Below, piece after piece: positions 18,478 through 27,051 of a DNA stretch of 60,412 nucleotides (within the stretch, counting starts at the first letter, position 1; the number at the start of each line of letters is the position of its first letter). Below the pieces are notes generated by a model. It did not search any database, was not told the origin of the DNA, and saw nothing but the letters and a program-made list of their open reading frames with translations. The position numbers and the translations under genes are program-made. Source of the DNA: a virus; the IMG/VR virus record IMGVR_UViG_3300042945_001531, positions 1 through 60,412 of that record. One strand, 5' to 3'.

Positions 18478-19224
18478 TTATAACTCCTCAGCCCTATACT
18501 TATTTCCATTAGCATCAAGTTTCCAGCCTTGCTTTAGCAGTTCTTGCCACTCTGCTCTTTCAACCTCTTGATGTGCTCTGGTCTGCTTCATTTCTTCAGC
18601 CCATGCGTCTCTGACCTCTTGCGGATATGCATCTTCTTCACGATCATCCCAAAATGAACCTATTGTATATCTAACTCCCTTGGTTATAACTGTTACCTCG
18701 TGCATATTATTAAACCCACCGTCAAAAGCAGCAAGCATTCCTACTTTTGGCTTAATGCTAATATCTTGATCAGGGAACTGTAAAAGTCCTCCCTCAAAAT
18801 CATCATTCAAGTATAAAAATGCTGCATATCTACTTCTAGTAAAAGCCCCAGACTTTCCATGCTCATCTGTGTTATCTGAATGTTTTCTAGCATATGCTCC
18901 TGGCTCCCACTTTTGTGTATGATATCCAATTTGACAAATTACCTTTGGATCTAAATCATGTACGCTTGCAACAGCCTCTATTATTCCCTGCTTCATTTGT
19001 GAAAAAATATCAGAAGGCAAACCTTCAGAAATTACATGTTCATCATCATCTTGAGGAAGGACAGACGAATAAGATTCATAGAATGATATTGGCATCCATG
19101 TAATTGTTCCAACTTCAACATGCTTGTCTAAAACTTTTACAAGTTTTTCTGCAACTTCTGGAGATATAAAGTTTTCATAAACAACTATATCTTTTGTTAT
19201 CCTTGATTTGTTTTCTAGGTTCAT
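18478..19224 (-). CDS. 2-oxoglutarate/Fe(II) oxygenase, prolyl-hydroxylase-like (3)
   Basis: A 248-residue protein. The N-terminal 60 residues include YENFISPEVAEKLV, the entry helix typical of P4H-like proteins. The iron motif is HSD (RKHSDN near residue 115), then FLYLNDDFEGG, KPKVGMLAAFDGG, and distal His and Arg in NMHEVTVITKGVRY. A charged 45-residue C-terminal helix (EEMKQTRAHQEVERAEWQ) is an extra feature. The start overlaps the previous stop (ATGA). Confidence 0.85.
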   Translation of the reverse strand: MNLENKSRITKDIVVYENFISPEVAEKLVKVLDKHVEVGTITWMPISFYESYSSVLPQDDDEHVISEGLPSDIFSQMKQGIIEAVASVHDLDPKVICQIGYHTQKWEPGAYARKHSDNTDEHGKSGAFTRSRYAAFLYLNDDFEGGLLQFPDQDISIKPKVGMLAAFDGGFNNMHEVTVITKGVRYTIGSFWDDREEDAYPQEVRDAWAEEMKQTRAHQEVERAEWQELLKQGWKLDANGNKYRAEEL

Positions 19225-20084
19225 CTTACTCTAACTCCTTCTGGTATTTCAAACCTGTTTGGCAGCGTCTGCCAATATTCCTGATTTATGTTATCCTGCA
19301 TATCATACCATTCTTTTTTCCCAAACTCGGCCTCTTTTTTAAACCATTCTTCGCTTCCCAGACTATACTTTCTCCAATACATTCTTGCAAAATATTTTTC
19401 ATTTCCAGACGAAGGAAATACCCCATGTAGGTAAACACTGTCATTTTTTTTCAACACCTCTGGATGGCCCGAAGGAAATACCAGCCAGTCTCCAGCCTCT
19501 GGCTTATACTTTATCAACTCTCCTCCTACATAAAAATCAATCTCTCCCCCGTCATAATCATCATTAAAGTAAGCATTTGCAGTAATTGCAAACTTATATC
19601 CTGGACTTGGAATTGGCTCTCTAATGAAATCAGAATGATATGTCATTGACATTTTGTCTAATATATCTTTATGATAACTACATATTGATGGGCCATACAT
19701 TTTCCATAAAGGAAATCTTTCTCCGTCCCTGTTTTCAACAATTTCTTTACTATCAAAATTAAAATCGTTACCATATCTAAGAATGTAATCTTGAGTTACT
19801 TTATCAAAGCCGCCTGCTAACTCTAAAAGAAAATATTTTTGATCCTCTTGATTCTTAGTTTCAGTCTTTATTTCTTTTAAATTTTCATAACTCCACTCTT
19901 TGCCAAAAGTGTTTCCTGCTGGATAGTTTATGTATTTACCAAATTGTGCCCACTGTGACCATTCTCCAAATATTCTGTCCGTATTATCATTTGAAGATTC
20001 TTTTAAAATTTGATACATTTTTTCTACATTTTCAAAAATGTTTTTATAAACTAAAATGTTTGGATATATTTCTATAAAATTCAT
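19221..20084 (-). CDS. 2-oxoglutarate/Fe(II) oxygenase, prolyl-hydroxylase-like (4)
   Basis: At 287 residues this is the longest oxygenase of the set. It shows the HSD iron motif (MTYHSDF near residue 153), NAYFNDDYDGGEIDF, KPEAGDWLVFPSG, and distal His in YLHGVFPSSGNEKYFARMYW. The N-terminal 130 residues are an additional Trp/Tyr-rich domain that may bind the substrate. It overlaps the upstream gene by TAATG, forming a continuous coupled operon from 20842 to 17189. Confidence 0.85.
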   Translation of the reverse strand: MNFIEIYPNILVYKNIFENVEKMYQILKESSNDNTDRIFGEWSQWAQFGKYINYPAGNTFGKEWSYENLKEIKTETKNQEDQKYFLLELAGGFDKVTQDYILRYGNDFNFDSKEIVENRDGERFPLWKMYGPSICSYHKDILDKMSMTYHSDFIREPIPSPGYKFAITANAYFNDDYDGGEIDFYVGGELIKYKPEAGDWLVFPSGHPEVLKKNDSVYLHGVFPSSGNEKYFARMYWRKYSLGSEEWFKKEAEFGKKEWYDMQDNINQEYWQTLPNRFEIPEGVRVR

Positions 20085-20842
20085 TAGTTATTCCTAATTC
20101 CATTATCTGGATCCCAGGCCCTTATTGACTCGTCATTAGGAAAAATTCTATGATAATCTTTAGTAAAGTCTGGTTTTATTTCTCCAGTATGCTCAAGAAT
20201 CTCCCAAAAAAATGGACAGGTATACCTAATACCATTTTTAATTTTTGTTACCCCATGCACATAGTTCATGTCCCCTGGGAAAAAATATGCAGATCCACGC
20301 TTTGGCTTAAACTGTATTCCTTGATTTGGAAAATACAATTCTCCACCTTCATAGTCATCGTTAATATAAAATAAACTTGCTATGTCATAGTTTGGGAAAT
20401 CGTTTGGTTTTCCAGCATCTGGTCCAGAGTGTAACTCTTTATCTGCATGCGGTAATTGATACTGTCCTGGATTCCACTTTACAATTGTTTGTCCAGTTGG
20501 CCTAACTTTTACATTAAAAAATTCTTCAATAACTGGCTGTAGTTTGTTAAACAATCCTATAATTACTGGAACAATATTTGGATCATTTTGATTTAATGAT
20601 GGAGCACTTGCTACTCGATCTTTCCAATAATCTGCATCATAAATAATTACTCCGTTTTCATTCTTATGGCTTTGTGTTATATCCCAAATTGTTATGCTTC
20701 TTGCTGCTTTATCTAAGAAATCGACCTCTTCCTGGGTCATAAAATTTTCTAGTTCAATGATGTTTTCTGGACCACTTCCAAAAAACCCAGAGGGTGTGCT
20801 GGAGGGCTTTCTTACTACTGTAACTGCATCTTGTGGATTCAT
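20084..20842 (-). CDS. 2-oxoglutarate/Fe(II) oxygenase, prolyl-hydroxylase-like (5)
   Basis: A 252-residue protein with the HAD iron motif (QLPHADKE near residue 125), LFYINDDYEGGELYFP, KPKRGSAYFFPG, and distal His and Arg in YVHGVTKIKNGIRYTC. It is a complete P4H-like core with an N-terminal IIELENFMTQEEVDFL entry helix. It is the first gene of the 20842-17189 operon and is expressed from a leaderless promoter (TGATATAAT with a six-base gap). Confidence 0.88.
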   Translation of the reverse strand: MNPQDAVTVVRKPSSTPSGFFGSGPENIIELENFMTQEEVDFLDKAARSITIWDITQSHKNENGVIIYDADYWKDRVASAPSLNQNDPNIVPVIIGLFNKLQPVIEEFFNVKVRPTGQTIVKWNPGQYQLPHADKELHSGPDAGKPNDFPNYDIASLFYINDDYEGGELYFPNQGIQFKPKRGSAYFFPGDMNYVHGVTKIKNGIRYTCPFFWEILEHTGEIKPDFTKDYHRIFPNDESIRAWDPDNGIRNN

Positions 20843-20848
20843 GTTTGA

Positions 20849-20857
20849 ATTATATCA
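20849..20857 (-). promoter_or_regulatory. Extended -10 promoter (TGATATAAT), leaderless, for the oxygenase operon
   Basis: TGATATAAT on the minus strand ends six bases before the ATG at 20842. No ribosome site is present. It drives at least four coupled oxygenase genes. Confidence 0.6.
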
Positions 20858-20870
20858 TAGGACTTTTATC

Positions 20871-21326
20871 CTACAATTTTCCCTCTACTTCTAATTTTTT
20901 CAAAAACCTTTCAACATTAAACCTCCAGTTATCTTTTCCAAATGATGTAGCAATTTTTAAGCAAAGGTCTTCGTAGTCTTTTTTGTCTAACTTATCCTTT
21001 ATTTGATAAAGGGCATCCGTGGTATCAATGTAGTTTTGTCTTACAAAAGATGGATCTCCAGCATGATTTCTTTTTAATACTTTTGTTGTTACTTTTCCGC
21101 AGGGCTCATACAAAGAAACAGTTAGATAGTCTTTTGCAAAACCTGCATCCTGATACATTCTATAGCCATCTACAGCATCTTCTATATTTTGAAAAGATAT
21201 AATAGATCTTACTGGGTCTTCTCCATCTCTTGCCACTGTAATCATATAGTGACCAATTTTCCTGTCTTTGGCATCCTGCAAATATTTATTTATTATGTCA
21301 GAGTGTGATGGATTTAATTCATTCAT
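20871..21326 (-). CDS. Hypothetical protein in the oxygenase cluster
   Basis: A 151-residue protein that I do not recognise. The first half is mixed alpha/beta (YMITVARDGEDPVRSIISF, then SLYEPCGKV); the second half is helical and charged. No catalytic motif is evident. The start immediately follows the TAA of the DUF6065-like gene, so it is cotranslated with it and probably serves the same process. Confidence 0.5.
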   Translation of the reverse strand: MNELNPSHSDIINKYLQDAKDRKIGHYMITVARDGEDPVRSIISFQNIEDAVDGYRMYQDAGFAKDYLTVSLYEPCGKVTTKVLKRNHAGDPSFVRQNYIDTTDALYQIKDKLDKKDYEDLCLKIATSFGKDNWRFNVERFLKKLEVEGKL

Positions 21327-22040
21327 TTATTTAGTGCTCCTATTATCTTTTACATTTAGCCTAAGAGTTTTTACTTCATGAGACCCGAGCGAATTTCCGT
21401 TTTCATCTACGGCATCTCGATACCAATCAGTCCACCCACCAGTAGAATTAATTTTTTGTGCAGCCTCTCCATAAGAAATGTTGGCATTCATTCTTGACTT
21501 ATCTTCATCTTTATATTCAAAAACCTCTATCGTGCTATTATTTAAATTTGTTAATGATATAGGAATAATTGTTGCCAACGGAGTGCCAGATTTTATAACT
21601 ATATTTTGATTAGCCTTCTTTGCTTTAATTGCTAAAGGCAATGGATTGTCATAGAATGAAGTTGTAATTAAGTTTGACATAGTTTCAAAATCTTCATTAA
21701 AATAGTTAACTGGATTTATAGTAAAAATGCTAACATCAGAATCTGTTCTAAATATAAGTCCAGTATTTAAACTGATTGAAGACTGCCCTCTGCCTGCATA
21801 AGATCCTTGTGGACTAGAGATTATATTTATGTGTTTATCGGTTTGGTCATTTATTCCGTCCCAAATAAACTCAATATCTTCTTCACAAAAAATATTCCAG
21901 CCTATTACATTTGCCTGAGTAACAGGAAAACACCTATATGCATGCTTTTCTGATGTAACATCCATCCAATCTCTTTTTATTGACATTGGGGATATTGAAA
22001 ATGGTGCCCCATGCATTTTTTCGACTGAAATATTAAACAT
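21327..22040 (-). CDS. DUF6065-like protein (2 of 3)
   Basis: A 237-residue protein with the segment RCFPVTQANVIGWNIF near residue 37, then FIWDGIND and a region IVIKSGTPLATIIPIS. This last matches the GTP-x-x-Q-x-I-P-F segment of the genes at 16436 and 22732. It resembles the family I recall as DUF6065. It makes a TAATG overlap with the neighbouring oxygenase gene. Function is unknown; the repeated pairing with 2OG oxygenases suggests a partner or a metal-free cupin relative. Confidence 0.6.
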   Translation of the reverse strand: MFNISVEKMHGAPFSISPMSIKRDWMDVTSEKHAYRCFPVTQANVIGWNIFCEEDIEFIWDGINDQTDKHINIISSPQGSYAGRGQSSISLNTGLIFRTDSDVSIFTINPVNYFNEDFETMSNLITTSFYDNPLPLAIKAKKANQNIVIKSGTPLATIIPISLTNLNNSTIEVFEYKDEDKSRMNANISYGEAAQKINSTGGWTDWYRDAVDENGNSLGSHEVKTLRLNVKDNRSTK

Positions 22041-22723
22041 TATTCGTTATCCCATTTTGGGTCATACATATCTGGTGTATGATACTTTTTACTGTAATCA
22101 AGCATTGTTACAATAGAATACTTTGTTCCAGAATGAACTGGCATTGCTTGATGTGGATACATAAAGTTAGAAGGAAATATATACAGATCTCCAGCCTTTG
22201 GCTTAATGTTTAGGCCCTGAAGTCTAAAGTATAACTCCCCACCATCATAATCATCATTTACATATGCAACCAAAGAAACCGTGCAATTATATGAGTATCC
22301 GTGATCGTGATGTTCTTTAAAGTGTTGTCCTGGACCATACTTAATAAAGTTAAAAGCCTCCCAATATTTAAGAGGCATTATATTATAGTCTCTACGATAA
22401 TCTTCTACTGCTGCTGACTGGGCGTCATAAACATCTTGCCAAAGTGCTTGAAGTTTTAATGAATCCTCGCTCTTGTCTGCCTCTATATCTGTTTTCTTAA
22501 ACTTAAAATCAACACAATCTCTATAATCTGGCATTAATTGCTGATATCCAACATATGCAGGCATCCAGTGATATCTTTTTCCTTCTGCAGACAATTCTCC
22601 ATATCCAGCAACAGATCCTAGTATATTTTCAAGTCTATTAATAACATCAATTTCTTTTTTTATAACATTTCTATAGCATGTAATACCATTGCCAAGCACT
22701 TCTTTTTCTGTCCAAGTTTGCAT
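22040..22723 (-). CDS. 2-oxoglutarate/Fe(II) oxygenase, prolyl-hydroxylase-like (6)
   Basis: The start is set at the second of two adjacent ATGs (22723), five bases after AGGAG; the first is too close. The 227-residue enzyme has the HHD iron motif (FKEHHDHG), VAYVNDDYDGGELYF, KPKAGDLYIFP, distal His in YPHQAMPVHSGTKYS, with Lys at the usual Arg site. It closely resembles the gene at 23499 (DCVDFKFK/DCVDFKYK, YNCTVS, YWEAFNF/YYEAFNF), so these two are recent paralogs separated by a DUF6065-like gene. Confidence 0.87.
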   Translation of the reverse strand: MQTWTEKEVLGNGITCYRNVIKKEIDVINRLENILGSVAGYGELSAEGKRYHWMPAYVGYQQLMPDYRDCVDFKFKKTDIEADKSEDSLKLQALWQDVYDAQSAAVEDYRRDYNIMPLKYWEAFNFIKYGPGQHFKEHHDHGYSYNCTVSLVAYVNDDYDGGELYFRLQGLNIKPKAGDLYIFPSNFMYPHQAMPVHSGTKYSIVTMLDYSKKYHTPDMYDPKWDNE

Positions 22724-22731
22724 CATTTCTC

Positions 22732-23499
22732 CTATTTGTATTCTCTTCTTGACCAAACACTTTTTATATATACCCCGCCATCTGGCTGGCGATAGGTTTT
22801 TGCATTATCCATTATTTTACCATAGATCTTGGAAGAATCGCTTATCTCTATTTCATGGTCCCAGTTATCTCTTTTAAAAGGAAGAATTTGCAGATACGGA
22901 GTCCCTGCTGGGATAGTTCCTTCCCATCCTTCTACAATAAAAAATGGAAAACTTCCAAGCAGGTGGACTTTGTCACTATCTACAATTCCAGTTGTATTTA
23001 GAAATGGTAAATCAAATCTATTCATTGGAGTCATAAACAAAGCACTATATCCTTCTGGTAACTCCAACCCCCAGTCAGCAGACCAGGCAAAATGGTTAGA
23101 ATAATACCCCTTTGGATGCTCAAACTGTGGCATTGGTGGTCTTTGTGTACAAAAATCTTGACACTTTGGATCCTCTACTTTAACACTTATAATTCCTTGA
23201 GCATTTTTAAAAAATGTTAAATCACATGGAGTTCTAAAAACATATCCCGTTGCAAAAGCATCCATAATTGCTGGACATGCTTTCCATGTTGGAACCTTGC
23301 CAAAGTCGTCTGTTGTTCCTTCTTTTGGAAAGGGACAAACCTCTTTTGGCGCCTTATAATATTCACCATTAGGCATTTTAGCAAACCTGTCTGCATCCTT
23401 GTACCAATCTGGCATTTCTTTTTGTGTTGGGACTGGAACAGACTTGCTTTCTTTGTTTAGCCAAGGTCTGTAAGAAACAAATTTGGCAATAAGCGACAC
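22732..23499 (-). CDS. DUF6065-like protein (3 of 3)
   Basis: A 255-residue protein starting at GTG, overlapping the previous stop (TAGTG). It shares with the gene at 16436 the patterns MPDWYKD/IPSWYKE, GYVFRTPCDL/GYFFRMPVDL, PEGYSALFMTPMNR and the C-terminal IPAGTPYLQILPFKRDNW. The protein is beta-rich with several conserved aromatic residues and no HxD iron motif. It lies between two paralogous oxygenases with overlapping reading frames, so coexpression is assured. The role is unknown. Confidence 0.6.
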   Translation of the reverse strand: MSLIAKFVSYRPWLNKESKSVPVPTQKEMPDWYKDADRFAKMPNGEYYKAPKEVCPFPKEGTTDDFGKVPTWKACPAIMDAFATGYVFRTPCDLTFFKNAQGIISVKVEDPKCQDFCTQRPPMPQFEHPKGYYSNHFAWSADWGLELPEGYSALFMTPMNRFDLPFLNTTGIVDSDKVHLLGSFPFFIVEGWEGTIPAGTPYLQILPFKRDNWDHEIEISDSSKIYGKIMDNAKTYRQPDGGVYIKSVWSRREYK

Positions 23500-24215
23500 T
23501 ACTTATGTCCTAGTTCATTAATGTCTGTCATAACGACAACGCAATATTTTGCTCCCGATTTCATTGGTAAAGATGCATGTTCGTATATGTAATTAGATGG
23601 ACAAAGAAGAATATCTCCAACCTTTGGTGTATGTGTATATCCATCAAGTCTTGGGAACTTAATCTCTCCGCCTTCGTAGTCTTCATTTATGTATATTACC
23701 GCAGAAACCGTACAATTATACATTGGACCATGGTCTGCATGAATATTGAAGTGCTTTCCTTCACCCTCATACTTTACAAAATTAAATGCCTCATAATATA
23801 TAACGTGAATTCCCCAATATTTTGCATAATCATCAACACATATTTTTAGTTTTTGATATATTTCTTCATGAAGGTCAAGAAGTTCAGCATTATGTTCATC
23901 TCTTGGCCCCAAGTTTTCTTGCTTATATTTAAAGTCTACACAGTCTCTTGCTTTTTTGATTGGCACATCTGAATTTGTAACCTTTGCGTCTGACCAGGTA
24001 TATTTTCCATTACCGCCTAAGTTTGACTCAAGCATATTTATATATCTTTCCGAATCTTCTTTTGAAAATGTATTCCTGTATAAATTTATTCCTAGTGCTG
24101 GATTTTCAACTATAAAGCCATTGCTCATAGTTCTTGTTGGATATCTATTTAATGCTGTTTCTGATCTATCTTTTGTAAACCATGGATTTTGATTTTCATC
24201 ATAAACTTCGTACAT
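23499..24215 (-). CDS. 2-oxoglutarate/Fe(II) oxygenase, prolyl-hydroxylase-like (7)
   Basis: A 238-residue protein with the HAD iron motif (FNIHADHG near residue 159), VIYINEDYEGGEIKFP, TPKVGDILLCPS, and distal His in YEHASLPMKSGAKYC, with Lys replacing the 2OG-binding Arg. It shares the DCVDFKYK and YNCTVS segments with gene 22040. It is the first gene of the operon running 24215-20871, driven by a TGGTATACT box 36 bases upstream. Confidence 0.87.
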   Translation of the reverse strand: MYEVYDENQNPWFTKDRSETALNRYPTRTMSNGFIVENPALGINLYRNTFSKEDSERYINMLESNLGGNGKYTWSDAKVTNSDVPIKKARDCVDFKYKQENLGPRDEHNAELLDLHEEIYQKLKICVDDYAKYWGIHVIYYEAFNFVKYEGEGKHFNIHADHGPMYNCTVSAVIYINEDYEGGEIKFPRLDGYTHTPKVGDILLCPSNYIYEHASLPMKSGAKYCVVVMTDINELGHK

Positions 24216-24251
24216 ATTAGTACCACTTTCTTTTCAATAAGCCTAGATAAT

Positions 24252-24287
24252 AGTATACCACACCATTTCTGATGTGGTATATCTTTT
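24252..24287 (-). promoter_or_regulatory. Promoter box TGGTATACT overlapping an inverted repeat
   Basis: TGGTATACT (24252-24260, minus strand) precedes the gene at 24215. It forms the end of a palindrome TATACCACA...TGTGGTATA spanning roughly 24254-24281. The hairpin could end the Phe-Pro repeat gene transcript or be an operator. There is no T-tract on the minus strand. Confidence 0.45.
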
Positions 24288-24302
24288 ATTTATTATTTTA
24301 TA

Positions 24303-25190
24303 TTATGTCGCTCTTGGACCGAACTTGTTTCCACCGAATGATGGGAAGAATGGGAAGAACGGTGGGAAGAATGGTGGGAAGAATGGGAAGAATGGGAAGA
24401 ACGGTGGGAAGAATGGGAAGAATGGGAAGAATGGGAAGAACGGTGGGAAGAATGGGAAGAATGGGAAGAACGGTGGGAAGAATGGGAAGAATGGGAAGAA
24501 TGGGAAGAACGGTGGGAAGAATGGGAAGAATGGTGGGAAGAATGGGGGGAAGAATGGGAAAAACGGTGGGAAAAATGGCGGGAAGAACGGAGCAATAGTA
24601 GTTACGCTACCAGAAGACGCAGATGCAGCAGAATTTCCATTAGCGTTAGTTGCATAAACAGTATATGTTTGAGAAGTATTTGCTTCTTGAGAAACTACCA
24701 CTGATGTTGAAGCAGTTGAATTAGTTTTTCCATCTGAAGATGTCCATGTATATCCAGTAATCGCCTTACCACCATTTGCTGGGGCGGTCCAAGAAACCGT
24801 ATCTTGATCTACTCCCGCTGTTGCAGTTGGAGCACTTGGTGTTGCTGGAACAGTTGTTGCTGTCACAGAAGACGATGCTGATGAAGCAGCAGAAGTTCCT
24901 GCGGCATTTGTTGCAGTCATTGTAAAGGTATAGGAAGTATTAGATGCTAAACCTGTTACTCTAACTGGAGATGATGCGCCAGTTCCAGTAAATCCTCCAG
25001 GGGAAGATGTAACTGTAAAAGATGTTGCTGCTGGAGAAAGCGCAGGTAATGTAAAAGATACATCAACTGCTCCATCATTAAATGCACGACCTGTTCCTAC
25101 ATCTGTCGCACCAGTAATAGTTGGTGTTAATGGCTCCAAAAAGTCATTTGATGCTTGGGACTTTCTACCTGTCTTCTTGCCTGCTGCCAT
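24303..25190 (-). CDS. Fibronectin type III protein with a long Phe-Phe-Pro repeat tail
   Basis: A 295-residue protein. Residues 20-115 and 117-200 are two Ig/FN3-like beta domains (NTSYTFTMTATNAAGTS and SQTYTVYATNANGNS are typical G-strand phrases). From about residue 202 to 282 the chain is built only of FFP and FFPP units, about 80 residues, ending SFGGNKFGPRAT. I know no named family for the tail. FN3 domains are common on phage tails and bind surfaces; the tail would be very hydrophobic and proline-rigid. It is the neighbour of seven prolyl-hydroxylase-like enzymes, which makes it a candidate substrate. Ribosome site TAGGAGA. Confidence 0.7.
   Translation of the reverse strand: MAAGKKTGRKSQASNDFLEPLTPTITGATDVGTGRAFNDGAVDVSFTLPALSPAATSFTVTSSPGGFTGTGASSPVRVTGLASNTSYTFTMTATNAAGTSAASSASSSVTATTVPATPSAPTATAGVDQDTVSWTAPANGGKAITGYTWTSSDGKTNSTASTSVVVSQEANTSQTYTVYATNANGNSAASASSGSVTTIAPFFPPFFPPFFPFFPPFFPPFFPFFPPFFPFFPFFPFFPPFFPFFPFFPPFFPFFPFFPFFPPFFPFFPFFPPFFPPFFPFFPSFGGNKFGPRAT
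24342..24592. repeat. DNA repeat encoding the Phe-Phe-Pro tail
   Basis: A tandem array of 9- and 12-base units (plus-strand GGGAAGAAT, GGGAAGAAC and a GGT insertion) covering about 250 bases. On the minus strand it encodes FFP and FFPP. The irregular mixture of 9- and 12-base steps suggests growth and loss by slippage or unequal recombination, so length probably varies between related phages. Confidence 0.85.
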
Positions 25191-25220
25191 TTTATCTCCT
25201 AGTTTCTATTAAATTTTGTA

Positions 25221-26996
25221 CTACGCTGTTAGATCGCCGTAAACGACCCAAGTGTTTGCTGCTCTCTTTAGGAGGGTAGCAGAAGACCATCTTGTTCTTA
25301 ATTTCAAACCAGGTGTTGCGTTTACTGTAACTGAACCAGAAACTGGAGCAATTGTAACCTGTCCTGTGTTTGTTTGTAGAATATCAATAGTTGTTCCTAC
25401 TGGATAGTTTACTGTTGAATCCAATGGAATTGTGAGAGTTGTTGCTGATGTAGAATCTACCTCAATCAACGAGTCTCTATGTGTTAATTGTGAAAGAGCA
25501 TATGATGCTGTCTTTTGTACAATTGGAGTTCTTGATGGAACGCCTTCCTTTGTTTGTGTACCGTCTGAGAACACAACACCTGCAGATGGAGTTACTGTAG
25601 TTGCTTCAAGAGCGCCTACTGCAAGTGCATCAAGAGATCCTTCTCCAAATGCTACAACTGTTGAAGGCTCTGTTGCTACATCCTTAAATAACTTCCACTT
25701 AGCATCAGATACGTCTCTTACGAGGCCTGAGTGCTTTGCTGTACCGTCGTTGTAAGCAACTACTAGACCAAGGTCGACTGTGTTTGCTGCATTCTGGTGA
25801 GCAAGTTGAACCATGTTATCTTCAATTGTGATAGATGTTGCTGATGCTGAGAAGTTGGTTCCGTTAACTGTAAAGTCTCCGTCTACTACAAGGTTTCCGT
25901 CAACTTCTACGCTACCTGTAAATACTGCGCCTGCAAGAGAAGCCTTTGCATCAAGTGCTGTTTGTGTAGCAGTTGATACTGGCTTATTTGCATCTGAAGT
26001 ATTATCAACATTTGCGAGGCCTACTGAAGACTTTGTAAGTGCTGCTACTGCTGTTGCTATCTTTGTATCTGCTGCTGCTCCTGCTGCTGTTATTGCGTCT
26101 GCTTCTGCATTATCCGCATATTCTTTAGTTGCAAGAAGTGCTGTATCAGCAATACCGTGTACGTTAGTTGTATCGTCGTTGTGTGTACTTACTGCATCGT
26201 CTGCATAAGTCTTTGTAGCAATTGTGTTATCAATATCAAATCTTTCGTCTACTGCGTTCCAGTCAATACCAGTTCCTGCAAGTGCTTGCTGATCTACGGT
26301 TGCTGCAGTAATTGCATTTGCTATGTCTGTTTGTGTTGCAAGAACAGAAGTATCAAGAATTCCGTGAACATTTTCTGTTAGATTTTCGTGTGCTGTTAAT
26401 GCTCCAGCAGCATTGTTTGCTGCTGTCTGAACATCAGTTTGTGTAGCAAGAACGGATGTGTCAGCAATTCCATGAACCAGAGTTGTATCTGAAGCGTGTG
26501 TAGACAATGCTGAAGCAGCATCATCTGCTGCACCCTGTACGTCTGTAAGTGTTGCAAGAACAGAAGTATCTGCAATTCCATGAACCAGAGTTGTATCTGA
26601 AGCATGTGTAGATAGTGCTGAAGCAGCATCGCTTGCTGCTGCATTAACATCTGACTTCAGTGCAAGGGCTGCTGTATCTGCAATTCCATGAATCATTGTT
26701 GAGTCATTTATGTGATTTGTAAGATTTTGTCCAACTGTTGCAAAAAATTGTGGATCGCCATTAATTGCGCCTGCTAGTTCATTTAGGGTATTAAGAAGAT
26801 CTGGAGCACCGTCAACAATTGCTGCGAGTTCGGCTGCATTGGCAAAGTACTGTAGTGCAGACCAGGCTGAGGAGCCGTTACCCATTTTAAATTTATTTGT
26901 ATCAGTTTCAAAACCGATTTCACCTGCTGCGAGAACTGGGTTAGCAGCCGTCCATTGTGCTGCAGTTCCTCTGCGCTGTTGCATTCTTGTTGCCAT
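25221..26996 (-). CDS. Tail fibre-like protein with repeated HGIADT modules
   Basis: A 591-residue protein. The N-terminus (TRMQQRRGTAAQWTAANPVL, then GEIGFETDTNKFKMGNG) is the virion-attachment domain shared by many phage tail proteins. Residues 90-330 hold imperfect copies of a module with THASDTTLVHGIADTSVLAT spaced by about 36 residues, probably a trimeric coiled stalk. The C-terminus (TRWSSATLLKRAANTWVVYGD) is a beta domain also seen at the Pro-Thr-rich protein ([17 protein letters not shown]). It probably acts in host recognition. AAGGAG ribosome site; TGTTATAAT promoter upstream. Confidence 0.75.
   Translation of the reverse strand: MATRMQQRRGTAAQWTAANPVLAAGEIGFETDTNKFKMGNGSSAWSALQYFANAAELAAIVDGAPDLLNTLNELAGAINGDPQFFATVGQNLTNHINDSTMIHGIADTAALALKSDVNAAASDAASALSTHASDTTLVHGIADTSVLATLTDVQGAADDAASALSTHASDTTLVHGIADTSVLATQTDVQTAANNAAGALTAHENLTENVHGILDTSVLATQTDIANAITAATVDQQALAGTGIDWNAVDERFDIDNTIATKTYADDAVSTHNDDTTNVHGIADTALLATKEYADNAEADAITAAGAAADTKIATAVAALTKSSVGLANVDNTSDANKPVSTATQTALDAKASLAGAVFTGSVEVDGNLVVDGDFTVNGTNFSASATSITIEDNMVQLAHQNAANTVDLGLVVAYNDGTAKHSGLVRDVSDAKWKLFKDVATEPSTVVAFGEGSLDALAVGALEATTVTPSAGVVFSDGTQTKEGVPSRTPIVQKTASYALSQLTHRDSLIEVDSTSATTLTIPLDSTVNYPVGTTIDILQTNTGQVTIAPVSGSVTVNATPGLKLRTRWSSATLLKRAANTWVVYGDLTA
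26430..26650. repeat. Tandem 108-base repeat within the fibre gene
   Basis: Two nearly identical 108-base units encode the 36-residue HGIADT modules. The near-identity at DNA level, including third positions, points to recent duplication and a module that can change copy number. Confidence 0.7.
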
Positions 26997-27034
26997 TTAT
27001 CTCTCCTTATGGGTTCTGCCCATGAACTTATCTT

Positions 27035-27043
27035 ATTATAACA
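27035..27043 (-). promoter_or_regulatory. Extended -10 promoter (TGTTATAAT) for the HGIADT fibre gene
   Basis: TGTTATAAT on the minus strand lies 38 bases before the ATG at 26996. The leader holds a small inverted repeat (ATGGG/CCCAT) and an AAGGAG ribosome site. Confidence 0.45.
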
Positions 27044-27051
27044 TCAATTTT

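Noticed and set aside
24342-24592. Repeat array considered as CRISPR
   Set aside because: Units are 9 and 12 bases without unique spacers and are coding.
24274-24657. Plus-strand frame rich in KNGKNGG over the repeat
   Set aside because: It is antisense to the minus-strand FN3-FFP gene, which continues through two ordinary domains and has a ribosome site; the plus frame has none and is produced by the repeat.
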